Shown one piece after another: positions 9,233 through 17,962 of a stretch of DNA of 64,000 nucleotides. The position numbers were made by a program, and so were the translations under genes. The stretch covers positions 620,001 through 684,000 of the forward strand of contig NZ_PEAY01000001.1 of NCBI RefSeq assembly GCF_002807665.1, given 5' to 3'. Every line of letters begins with the position of its first letter. Position 1 is the stretch's first letter. The notes below the pieces were generated by a model. That model was not told where the DNA came from and searched no databases. It saw only the letters and a list, made by a program, of their open reading frames with translations. The DNA is from Neoalteromonas facilis. GTDB lineage: Bacteria; Pseudomonadota; Gammaproteobacteria; Enterobacterales; Alteromonadaceae.

Positions 9233-9838
9233 ATGGATCAGTCATTTGACAGTCTAACGCCCGAACAAAAAAAAGAGCGCTTTAGCGAATTTTTTCTGAT
9301 CAAACACACACTCAATGTCAATATTAAACCAGTAGAAGACAGTGAATTGCCCTCACCAAATATGTTAGAAGAGCATATGCCTTATGCTTTTAAAATTGCG
9401 GGTGAACTTGCCGCGCTGGAAGCCCAAGCGATTAGGCCACTGCGTAATTTAAGCACTCACGCGGCAGATTTGGCTGATTTTCTAAACGCGCAAGCGCGTA
9501 AAATTGATCTGATGATGTCATATATTCTGCATCAACAAGATGACGAAGCTCAGCGTTACTCGACACTACGTTTTGGCGGTGGTGGTATTGAAGTCATGTA
9601 TGACCAAGCCCTTGCAATTGGGAGCGCGGTTGAGCTTAAAGTATTTCTGCCAGAAGAAGCGGCAGCTGTATTTTGTTTTGCCGAAGTTATTGCTTGCGAC
9701 CCTCACGAAGACGGTTACCATATCGCCTTTATTTATAGCCGTATCCGCGACACCGATCAGGAGCTATTGGTGCGAGCCAGCTTGCACTTGCAAACGCAAC
9801 AATTACGAAAACGATCCGAAAACAGCGAAAAACAGTAA
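9233..9838 (+). CDS. PilZ domain-like protein
   Basis: A 201-residue cytoplasmic protein. The N-terminal half is helical (SLTPEQKKERFSEFF, then an Ala/Leu-rich helix at about 62-95) and the C-terminal half forms a beta domain with LRFGGGGIEV, GSAVELKVFLP, CDPHEDGYHIAFIY, like the PilZ domains that often lie beside mfd and lolC in Alteromonadales and Shewanella-type genomes. The classical RxxxR c-di-GMP binding motif is not clear, so it may be a degenerate PilZ. It is divergent from the LolC-like gene and 37 bp upstream of mfd, probably in the same transcript. Confidence 0.68.
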   Translation: MDQSFDSLTPEQKKERFSEFFLIKHTLNVNIKPVEDSELPSPNMLEEHMPYAFKIAGELAALEAQAIRPLRNLSTHAADLADFLNAQARKIDLMMSYILHQQDDEAQRYSTLRFGGGGIEVMYDQALAIGSAVELKVFLPEEAAAVFCFAEVIACDPHEDGYHIAFIYSRIRDTDQELLVRASLHLQTQQLRKRSENSEKQ

Positions 9839-9875
9839 CAATCGCGGCATTCAAGTAGGTACTCTTTTTTAATTC

Positions 9876-12800
9876 ATGAAACACTCGATATTCGATCCTG
9901 AACTACCAAAGAAAAAAAATAAGCAAGTCGACTTATTACAGTGGGGCCAGCTGCCTAAAAGCAGTGCAGCGCTTGCGATTGCCAATGCAGCAAGCAAACA
10001 TAAAGGCCCTACGTTACTGGTTACCGCAGATACACCCAGTGCGCTTAGATTAGAGCGCGAAATCCAGTTTTTTGCTAAGCCCAATGCTCTCAGCATTAAG
10101 GTGTTCCCAGATTGGGAAACCTTGCCATATGATACCTTTTCGCCGCATCAGGATATTGTCTCTCAGCGCCTTGAAACCCTTGATACGCTCTCAAATGCTG
10201 CTGACACCTTAGTCATTGTCCCGATCAATACCTTGATCCAACGACTTGCGCCAACAGACTATCTGGACCAATACCTACTATTGTTAAAAACCGGGCAAAC
10301 GCTCGACATTCAGGCGTTTAGACGCAAATTGGAAAAAGCCGGTTACTTGCACGTTAATCAGGTCATGAGCCATAGCGAATTTTCGGTGCGTGGTAGTATT
10401 ATTGACTTGTATCCGATGGGCAGCGAACTCCCATTCAGGATCGACTTATTTGATGACGAAATTGATTCTATTCGCTTGTTTGATCCAGAAGATCAGCGTT
10501 CGTCAGATAAAGTTGACGAAATCAGACTTTTACCCGCACGTGAGTTCCCCACCGACAAACCGGCCATTGCTCGATTCAGAGAACAGTATCTAACTCATTT
10601 TGATGCGGTAAGTTCCAAAGAATCGATTTTTCACCGAGTAACGACCGGTAGTGGCGTTCTTCCGGGGGGCATTGAATACTATCTACCGCTATTTTTCGAG
10701 AGCACATCAACATTATTTGACTACTTAAGTGATAACACACAAGTATTGATGCACGGTGATATTAATGATGCTTGTGAATTTGTCTGGGCAGACATTCAAC
10801 ACCGTTATGAACAACGTCGTTATAACCCCGAACGCCCACTGCTGCCCCCTTCATCCTTATACCTAACGGTTGAGGAACTTTTTGCACAATTAAAGTCGTG
10901 GCCACGGGTCAAAATATCGCCCGTAGACGTGGATGATAAGCCCGGCCAAATGAATTTTGCAGCGCAGTATGTAGATGATATCGCGCTACAGCCGCAACAC
11001 AAGGAACCAGCTCAACGCCTACGGCAACGTATTGAGGACGTTCTATCTCGTGGTGGCAGAGTTTTATTTTGTGCTGAAACCATAGGGCGCAAGGAAAACT
11101 TATTAAACATCCTTAAAAAAGCCCATATCTCACCGGTGCAGGTCGATCATCTCGACGCTTTTATTCAGCAACACGGTGCCATTGGTTTAACCATCGGCAA
11201 TGTGGAAAACAGTTTCCACCTGCAATATAGCGATGGTGAACTGTTATTTATCACTGAAACCGAACTGCTCGGCCACAAAGTAAGCCAACGACGCAGGCGT
11301 GACAAACAGAAAGCCACGGATGAATCGGCTGTAATACGTAACCTCGCTGAACTAACTGAAGGACAACCGGTTGTTCATATAGAACATGGTGTTGGTCGTT
11401 ATATTGGGTTACAAACCCTTGATGCCGGTGGTGTCACAACAGAATACCTCACCATTGAATATGCCAAGGGCGCAAAGCTTTACGTGCCTGTTGCAAGCTT
11501 GCATTTAATTAGTCGCTATAGTGGTGGTGACCCAGATCATGCACCACTGCATGGACTCGGCTCCGACGCATGGAGCAAAGCCAAGAAAAAAGCAGCCGAA
11601 AAAGTACGTGACGTAGCCGCACAACTACTCGATGTATATGCACGAAGAGCCGTAAAGCCCGGGTTCGCCTATACCATTGACTGGCAAGAGTATCAGCGTT
11701 TTGCAGACAGTTTTCCCTTTGAGGAGACGGTGGACCAACAGCAGGCTATTAGCGCTGTAATCAACGATATGGGCCAACCCAGTGCGATGGACAGACTGGT
11801 TTGTGGAGACGTAGGCTTTGGTAAGACCGAGGTTGCTATGCGAGCAGCTTTCTTAGCGGCAAATCAAGGCAAGCAAGTTGCAATCCTTGTTCCTACAACG
11901 CTTCTAGCGCAACAACACTATGAGAACTTTAAAGATAGGTTTGCTGATTGGCCGTTTAATATTGAAGTCATGTCACGTTTTGTGGGTACTAAGCAAACAA
12001 ACCAAGTATTGAAAGGGTTGGCAGAAGGTAAAGTTGATATCGTTGTTGGAACACATAAGCTGATCCAGGATGATGTGAAGTACCATGATCTGGGGCTGGT
12101 GATTATTGACGAAGAGCATCGCTTTGGCGTGCGTCAAAAAGATAAATTCAAATCGTTGCGCGCTGATGTTGATATCTTAACACTGACCGCCACTCCTATT
12201 CCCAGAACCTTAAATATGGCCCTAAGTGGTATGCGCGACCTATCCATCATCGCCACACCGCCGGCCAAACGCTTGTCGATTAAAACCTTTGTGCAACAAC
12301 GCGACAAAGAAGTGATCAGAGAAGCGGTCATGCGGGAAATACTGCGTGGTGGGCAAGTGTATTTCCTCCACAACGAAGTCGACAGCATCGAAAAGACCGC
12401 CCAGGAAATAGCCGAAATAGTCCCCGAGGCAAGAATTGCTATCGGACATGGTCAAATGCGTGAGCGAGAGCTCGAACAAGTGATGAGTGATTTTTATCAT
12501 CAACGTTTTAACGTATTAGTCTGTACGACTATCATCGAGACGGGTATCGATGTCCCTTCAGCCAACACCATCATCATGGATCGTGCAGATCATTTAGGTT
12601 TGGCTCAACTTCACCAACTTAGAGGTCGTGTAGGCCGATCTCATCACCAAGCGTATGCCTATTTGCTGACGCCTCATCCTAAGCGCATGACCAAAGATGC
12701 GACCAAACGGTTGGAAGCGATTGCCAATTTGGAAGATCTCGGCGCAGGTTTCCAACTGGCGACTCACGATTTAGAAATACGTGGCGCAGGAGAGCTATTA

Positions 12801-13373
12801 GGTGATGACCAATCCGGTCAGATCGCAAGTATTGGCTTCACCCTGTATATGGACATGCTTGAGCAAGCTGTCGAAGCGCTAAAACAAGGCAAAGAGCCAT
12901 CTCTAGATGCTGCCTTGGCTGAACAAACAGAGATTGAATTACGTATACCCGCGCTATTCCCTGATGATTATATCGGGGATGTTAGCACTCGCCTTTCATT
13001 GTATAAAAAGCTGGCCAGTTGTGCCTCAAAAGTCGACATCGATAATCTGCAGATTGAACTGATTGACCGTTTCGGTATGTTGCCCCCTGCTGCGAAAAAT
13101 TTGGTCGCTATTGCAGAATATAAATTACAGGCCAAAGACATCGGCATCACCAAAATAGATATGGGCAGTCAATCTGGTAGCATAGAATTTGCAGAAGATA
13201 CCAAAGTGGATCCAGGATACATTATTCAATTGGTGCAAACTCAGTCAAAGCAATTCCGCTTCGATGGCCCTACCCGATTGAAGTTGGTAAATACACCAAG
13301 CGATGCGCAAAAGCGTCTGGATATGGTATCTTCCATGTTGCAATCTTTTACTAAGGAATCCAGGCCTACATGA
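9876..13373 (+). CDS. mfd: transcription-repair coupling factor
   Basis: A full-length 1165-residue Mfd. It releases RNA polymerase stalled at DNA lesions and recruits UvrA. The N-terminal UvrB-like module spans about 1-350; the RNA polymerase interacting (CarD-like) domain includes PVVHIEHGVGRYIGLQ (about 500-515); the ATPase motor carries Walker A GDVGFGKTE (about 643-651) and Walker B IIDEEHRFG (about 743-751), then TATPIPRTLNMAL and the TRG-type GRVGRSHHQAYAYLL region; the C-terminal TRCF domain follows. The stop overlaps the start of the CsiV gene (ATGATG/TGA), giving a three-gene operon with the adenosyltransferase. Confidence 0.98.
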   Translation: MKHSIFDPELPKKKNKQVDLLQWGQLPKSSAALAIANAASKHKGPTLLVTADTPSALRLEREIQFFAKPNALSIKVFPDWETLPYDTFSPHQDIVSQRLETLDTLSNAADTLVIVPINTLIQRLAPTDYLDQYLLLLKTGQTLDIQAFRRKLEKAGYLHVNQVMSHSEFSVRGSIIDLYPMGSELPFRIDLFDDEIDSIRLFDPEDQRSSDKVDEIRLLPAREFPTDKPAIARFREQYLTHFDAVSSKESIFHRVTTGSGVLPGGIEYYLPLFFESTSTLFDYLSDNTQVLMHGDINDACEFVWADIQHRYEQRRYNPERPLLPPSSLYLTVEELFAQLKSWPRVKISPVDVDDKPGQMNFAAQYVDDIALQPQHKEPAQRLRQRIEDVLSRGGRVLFCAETIGRKENLLNILKKAHISPVQVDHLDAFIQQHGAIGLTIGNVENSFHLQYSDGELLFITETELLGHKVSQRRRRDKQKATDESAVIRNLAELTEGQPVVHIEHGVGRYIGLQTLDAGGVTTEYLTIEYAKGAKLYVPVASLHLISRYSGGDPDHAPLHGLGSDAWSKAKKKAAEKVRDVAAQLLDVYARRAVKPGFAYTIDWQEYQRFADSFPFEETVDQQQAISAVINDMGQPSAMDRLVCGDVGFGKTEVAMRAAFLAANQGKQVAILVPTTLLAQQHYENFKDRFADWPFNIEVMSRFVGTKQTNQVLKGLAEGKVDIVVGTHKLIQDDVKYHDLGLVIIDEEHRFGVRQKDKFKSLRADVDILTLTATPIPRTLNMALSGMRDLSIIATPPAKRLSIKTFVQQRDKEVIREAVMREILRGGQVYFLHNEVDSIEKTAQEIAEIVPEARIAIGHGQMRERELEQVMSDFYHQRFNVLVCTTIIETGIDVPSANTIIMDRADHLGLAQLHQLRGRVGRSHHQAYAYLLTPHPKRMTKDATKRLEAIANLEDLGAGFQLATHDLEIRGAGELLGDDQSGQIASIGFTLYMDMLEQAVEALKQGKEPSLDAALAEQTEIELRIPALFPDDYIGDVSTRLSLYKKLASCASKVDIDNLQIELIDRFGMLPPAAKNLVAIAEYKLQAKDIGITKIDMGSQSGSIEFAEDTKVDPGYIIQLVQTQSKQFRFDGPTRLKLVNTPSDAQKRLDMVSSMLQSFTKESRPT

Positions 13374-14932
13374 TGTTGTCTCGCTACACGTTCTGGTCAG
13401 CGTTAAAATCCACTTTGCGTGCATCTTCACTTGTGTTGTTAAGTACAATGGTGACTCATCAGGTCAGCGCACAGGAACAAGAATGGTGGTTTGATATAGA
13501 AGTCATCGTGTTTGAGCGTCAACATGAAATGCCGGTCGAGGAACACTTTGATCCTGTCGAAACCATTCCATCGAATTGGGATAGCGATCTTATAAGCCGC
13601 GCACTGACCCCCAACGTCGCAAGCCTATTGCCATTGCTAGAAGCGTGTGAAGTTGTCGAGCCACTGCCATCAATAGAGAGCATAATTGAGAGCTACAACG
13701 CCTATGTTGCAGCACAAGAAGCACTGGCTGAAGCTGAGCGGGAAGAGGCTCTATCAACAGCATTAAACGCTGATAGTGTAGATGCCGTTGACGCGTTGAT
13801 TGAGCTAGAAAATAGTGAAGACGATTTACTAACCATCCCTGCTGATGAGACGCAACTAGAAGGTGAAGAGCTGACGGATACCTCTGACTCAGCGCTAGAA
13901 ATTGACTTTCTTAGGGATGAGGTAACGTCAAATACGCAGTTACCGGAAGCGTCCGATTTAGCCTTTGAAATTGAACCCTATTCCACTCGGTTTCAAGCTT
14001 ATATTGATACGCTGCCAGCTTTAGAGCCAGTAAAACTTCCGACTCGAATTAATTGCATTCTGGACTCTGAATATCTGGATGGTAGTGAGGGACAGCTCTA
14101 TGCCTTTGACACTACTTTACCGCGCAAAGCACAAATACCAGTGAACATTGACGGAGTGGAATGGTTCCGTGCGTCAGAGGCTCATTTATTGCCTAATACG
14201 TTAAGAGAGTTGAACGACTTTGCTAGAGGCGTTAATCGACAGAAAGATCATAAAGTCTTATTGCACACATTGTGGCGTCAGGAAGTTAAGTTCGGTCGTG
14301 ATGTAGCAGATAGCATGCGTTTAATCGCTGGCCCCGATTTATATTTACCGCTATACGAGAAGGCGCGAGCAGACGCTCAAATTGAGCAAAATAATATGCA
14401 AGATGCAATCGAAGCCGCTACTGACGAAATTGAAACTGTCTCTGCGGATGACGAGAATCCTGACTATTTAGCCGATACCCTAGCGGCACTATCACATCAA
14501 ACCCTGACTCCGGAACAAGAAAAGCAACAGGCTTTATTTGATCAACTCCCCGCCCTATTAGACGCACCTGTTTCAAGCAATATTGTTGCTGAGATATTGC
14601 GTAGCGATGAGAAAAGCGATGACCTATTGGCAACTTATGAAACACCTTTATGGCAGATAGACGGCGAGTTTAAAGTGTACTTGCAATACATTAACCGCGT
14701 CCCGTACTTACATATCGACAATGATTTGGTTTATCAACGTCCTACTGCATATGCAGAAAACGGTTTACCAACAGCGTTTGAAGCAATTGAACTCAAACAA
14801 CTGCGTCGTGTAATCAGTCAACAAGTGCACTATTTCGACCATCCATTGTTTGGCATTGTGGTACAAATACGTCGACACCAAAGGCCTGAACCTGAAGTGG
14901 ATGCGTTGCTAACGGATACGTTGTCGCAATGA
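13370..14932 (+). CDS. CsiV family peptidoglycan-binding protein
   Basis: A 520-residue exported protein. A signal peptide ends near VSAQ (about residue 33), and the mature N terminus EWWFDIEVIVFER is the hallmark of CsiV (DUF2803), a periplasmic protein that in Vibrio cholerae works with the lipoprotein LpoA-type activator in response to D-amino acids. The conserved C-terminal part has YLQYINRVPYLHIDND and QLRRVISQQVHYFDHPLFGIVV. Two acidic, low-complexity stretches (about 110-190 and 340-400) are inserted, making the protein clearly longer than the family members I recall. It overlaps mfd upstream and the adenosyltransferase downstream by 4 bp each. Confidence 0.85.
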   Translation: MMLSRYTFWSALKSTLRASSLVLLSTMVTHQVSAQEQEWWFDIEVIVFERQHEMPVEEHFDPVETIPSNWDSDLISRALTPNVASLLPLLEACEVVEPLPSIESIIESYNAYVAAQEALAEAEREEALSTALNADSVDAVDALIELENSEDDLLTIPADETQLEGEELTDTSDSALEIDFLRDEVTSNTQLPEASDLAFEIEPYSTRFQAYIDTLPALEPVKLPTRINCILDSEYLDGSEGQLYAFDTTLPRKAQIPVNIDGVEWFRASEAHLLPNTLRELNDFARGVNRQKDHKVLLHTLWRQEVKFGRDVADSMRLIAGPDLYLPLYEKARADAQIEQNNMQDAIEAATDEIETVSADDENPDYLADTLAALSHQTLTPEQEKQQALFDQLPALLDAPVSSNIVAEILRSDEKSDDLLATYETPLWQIDGEFKVYLQYINRVPYLHIDNDLVYQRPTAYAENGLPTAFEAIELKQLRRVISQQVHYFDHPLFGIVVQIRRHQRPEPEVDALLTDTLSQ

Positions 14933-15462
14933 AGATCTATACCAAGCAAGGTGACGGTGGCACAACACAGATCTACACCAAAGACACACTTAGGGTTCGA
15001 AAAGACGACGCGATATTAGAAGCATATGGAACGCTTGATGAATTGAACGCTCACATTGGCCTACTGTCTTGTTACTTAGGCACTGACAATGTCGCGTTAG
15101 CAAGCTATGTTCAAGAGCTACAACATATACAACGTGATTTGTTCACTATCGGCTTTGCAATTTCAGATTCCAGTACATTGGAATCTGAGCGCGTGACCAT
15201 GCTCGAAGATGCCATCGATAAAATGCAGCAGAGCCTCCCCGCACAAACGCACTTTATATTGCCCGGCGGCACACAAAGCGCTGCTCAAGCCCATGTTTGC
15301 AGAACGGTTTGCAGAAGAGCTGAGCGCGTATTGGTGCATTTACACACTGAGCACGATGTAGCGCCGAACGCGCAACAGTACCTTAACCGATTATCTGACT
15401 ATTTATTTGTCATGGCACGATTGTGCAATCATGCCAATGGTGTCAGCGATATTCCGGTGTAA
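14929..15462 (+). CDS. cob(I)yrinic acid a,c-diamide adenosyltransferase (PduO type)
   Basis: A 177-residue PduO/MMAB-type ATP:cob(I)alamin adenosyltransferase. YTKQGDGGTT (4-13) forms the N-terminal ATP site, GTLDELNAHIGL the next conserved helix, and the C-terminal CRTVCRRAERVLV helix carries the catalytic Arg residues; NRLSDYLFVMAR completes the signature. It makes adenosylcobalamin in the cytoplasm. The ATG overlaps the CsiV gene stop (ATGA). Other cobalamin genes are not nearby, though the orphan CbiM-like permease at 6.6 kb might be functionally related. Confidence 0.95.
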   Translation: MKIYTKQGDGGTTQIYTKDTLRVRKDDAILEAYGTLDELNAHIGLLSCYLGTDNVALASYVQELQHIQRDLFTIGFAISDSSTLESERVTMLEDAIDKMQQSLPAQTHFILPGGTQSAAQAHVCRTVCRRAERVLVHLHTEHDVAPNAQQYLNRLSDYLFVMARLCNHANGVSDIPV

Positions 15463-15465
15463 TCT

Positions 15466-16869
15466 CTACGCGCTAAACTGCAAACTGATAACGCCTGCTG
15501 CAATCACTGCCACGATAACATTCAACAAGGCCCCTTCTTTGGCCATCGTTGAGATGTCAATTTTTCCCGTCGCATACACAATCGCATTCGGTGCCGTTGC
15601 AACCGGTAACATAAAGGCACAACTTGCACTAATTGCGGCAGGGATCATTAACAATGCAGGATCGATATTATTGGCCATAGCAGCACTGGCTAAGATCGGC
15701 ATTAGCAACGTAGCCGTTGCCGTATTCGACGTGATTTCAGTCAAGAAACTAACGGCCAAACATATCCCCAATACAAGCAGCACTATAGGCAAAACAGTCA
15801 AACCGGACAACGCCTCGCCAATCAATTGACTCAAACCACTGTGCGTAAAAGCACTGGCAATACAGATACCGCCAGCAAAGAGCAACAACATACCCCACGG
15901 GATGTATTGTGCCGTTTGCCAATCCAACAAGTATTCAGGCTTTTTAGTTTCGGGATTAGTTTCACCCGATGGAATTAGGCACATCGCGACAACACCAAGC
16001 AATGCGACCGTGCTATCGCCAATACCCGGCGCGCCAAGGAATGCCGACCAATATGGACGAAACACCCATGCCATGGCAATAAAGGCAAACACGATAAGTA
16101 CACGGCGTTCAGGTGATGACCATGCGGGCTGTTCAGGGATCGGGGTGTGCGCGAGCTCTCCTATTCCTCTGGTTAGCCATAGCGCCATGATCGGAATGGC
16201 CAGTACTACGATCGGTACGCCGTACTGCATCCAATCAAGGAATGTCATCTGAATACCAGTAAACTCCTCATAAACACTCATAAAGATAATGTTAGGAGGC
16301 GTTCCAATCGGCGTTCCTACACCGCCTAAACTCGCGGCATAGGCTATCCCCAATAACAATACAATAGCCAGTCTAGGTTGATTCAAATGTGCGACTACCG
16401 CTAAACCAAGAGGAACTAGCATCAGCGTCGTAGCGGAGTTTGAAATCCACATACTGAGCACTGCTGCGGTTAGCATAAACGCCAATACAATACGCCGAGC
16501 ACTGTGCGTCCCTGTAAGACGTAACATGTTAAACGCAAGACGCACATGAACACCTGACTTTTCCAATGCCTTAGATAGCATGAAGGCACCCATCAATAAT
16601 ACAATGACATGATTGCCCAATGCCGAGGCTGCGGTTTTATGGTCAATAACCCCCGCTAATGGGAACGCAACAAATGGGATCATAGACGTAACAGGGATTG
16701 GCATGGCCTCCGTTACCCACATCGTCCCAACGAGCATTGTGATAGCTGCGGTTAAGGCAATAATACTGGGTTGTTCCGTAAATGAAATTGCAACGAAGGT
16801 TCCACTCGACAACACCAGTGCTAGTGCCACCATTGGCCACTTCACCCAATTTTGTTGTACTTCACTCAT
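15466..16869 (-). CDS. DASS family sodium:anion symporter
   Basis: A 467-residue inner-membrane protein with about 11-12 hydrophobic segments. It belongs to the divalent anion:Na+ symporter family (SLC13, Na_sulph_symp): the first Ser-Asn-Thr region appears as ISNSATTLML (about 142-151) and the second as EITSNTATATLLMPI (about 372-386), which line the sodium and substrate site, with GGVGTPIGTPPNII between. Likely substrates are C4-dicarboxylates, citrate or sulfate. Its ATG overlaps the nagZ stop by 4 bp, so it is translated with nagZ. It converges on the adenosyltransferase, 3 bp apart. Confidence 0.9.
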   Translation of the reverse strand: MSEVQQNWVKWPMVALALVLSSGTFVAISFTEQPSIIALTAAITMLVGTMWVTEAMPIPVTSMIPFVAFPLAGVIDHKTAASALGNHVIVLLMGAFMLSKALEKSGVHVRLAFNMLRLTGTHSARRIVLAFMLTAAVLSMWISNSATTLMLVPLGLAVVAHLNQPRLAIVLLLGIAYAASLGGVGTPIGTPPNIIFMSVYEEFTGIQMTFLDWMQYGVPIVVLAIPIMALWLTRGIGELAHTPIPEQPAWSSPERRVLIVFAFIAMAWVFRPYWSAFLGAPGIGDSTVALLGVVAMCLIPSGETNPETKKPEYLLDWQTAQYIPWGMLLLFAGGICIASAFTHSGLSQLIGEALSGLTVLPIVLLVLGICLAVSFLTEITSNTATATLLMPILASAAMANNIDPALLMIPAAISASCAFMLPVATAPNAIVYATGKIDISTMAKEGALLNVIVAVIAAGVISLQFSA

Positions 16870-17873
16870 GCCTCAAGCTCCTGAATTTGTTCTAATTGTT
16901 TTAAAGCGTGTTGATAAAGGCTATTTCTATGTGACGCGGGTACGCTACGCGCTTTTAATTTGCTCGCTCGTGTAATTTTATCGACTTTACTACCCAATGA
17001 TTCAAGCACTGTAATTGCATCATCTCGATTATTGCACACCAATGCCATATCACAGCCTGCGTTGAGTGCTGCTTGGGCTCGTGAGTCGGCATTTCCTGCC
17101 ACAGTAGCGGCATGCATGGATAGGTCATCAGAAAATATAACGCCATTAAAATTCAACTGACGTCGCAGAATGTTTTGTAACCATATAGATGAGAATCCGG
17201 CAGGATGTTGATCAACCGCCGGGTAAATCACGTGCGCGGGCATCACCGCATCAAGTAATTTCATTTCATTTAGCCGAGAAAAAACATGCATATCGGTACA
17301 TGCAATCGTATCAAAATCGCGCGGATCAACAGGTATATCAATGTGTGAATCAGCCTTAACGGAACCGTGACCTGGAAAATGTTTTCCGGTAGAAGACATC
17401 CCCATACTGCGCATGCCGAGTATAAAAGCTTCAGCTAAATGAATAACCTGATTGGCATTTGTTGCAAATGCTCGATCGCCGATAACCTCTGAAATTGCGT
17501 TAATATCCAGTACGGGTGCGAAAGAAACATCAATATCCATTTGCGTCATTTCAAAACCAATGACCACGCCACAGGCTTTAGCAAGCACAGCGGCATGCTC
17601 AATTGAACCATTTGCTAAAGGCAGCAAAGTCCCCATTGCGGGTATACGTGTGAAGCCATCACGAAAACGTTGGACTCGCCCTCCTTCCTGATCAACCGCA
17701 ATCAAAATATTGGGTGACTCATCCCTTATCGCATTGATCAATAATCTGAGTTGCTCTGGATTGTCGTAATTTCGGGAGAATAAAATCAGTCCCCCCACCT
17801 GAGGGTGACGGAGAATTTCCTTATCCTCTTCGGTCAACGATTGACCGGCAATATCAAGCATAACTGGACCCAA
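16866..17873 (-). CDS. nagZ: beta-N-acetylhexosaminidase
   Basis: A 335-residue GH3 glucosaminidase that removes GlcNAc from anhydro-muropeptides in cytoplasmic cell-wall recycling. KHFPGHG is at 164-170, followed by the Asp-His acid/base loop (DSHID, 175-179), and the nucleophile motif is FSDDLSM (247-253). The chosen start is TTG at 17873: the protein then begins MGPVMLDIAG, the same beginning as E. coli NagZ, and AGGAG lies about 10 nt upstream. Internal ATGs would remove conserved sequence. It overlaps the DASS symporter gene by 4 bp. Confidence 0.95.
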   Translation of the reverse strand: MGPVMLDIAGQSLTEEDKEILRHPQVGGLILFSRNYDNPEQLRLLINAIRDESPNILIAVDQEGGRVQRFRDGFTRIPAMGTLLPLANGSIEHAAVLAKACGVVIGFEMTQMDIDVSFAPVLDINAISEVIGDRAFATNANQVIHLAEAFILGMRSMGMSSTGKHFPGHGSVKADSHIDIPVDPRDFDTIACTDMHVFSRLNEMKLLDAVMPAHVIYPAVDQHPAGFSSIWLQNILRRQLNFNGVIFSDDLSMHAATVAGNADSRAQAALNAGCDMALVCNNRDDAITVLESLGSKVDKITRASKLKARSVPASHRNSLYQHALKQLEQIQELEA

Positions 17874-17962
17874 AATACGACTACTCCTGTATTTAACGCT
17901 TTGCTTTAGGCAATTGCCTCGATAGGATGAGACAACAAATTGAAACTATACGAAAAACTACC

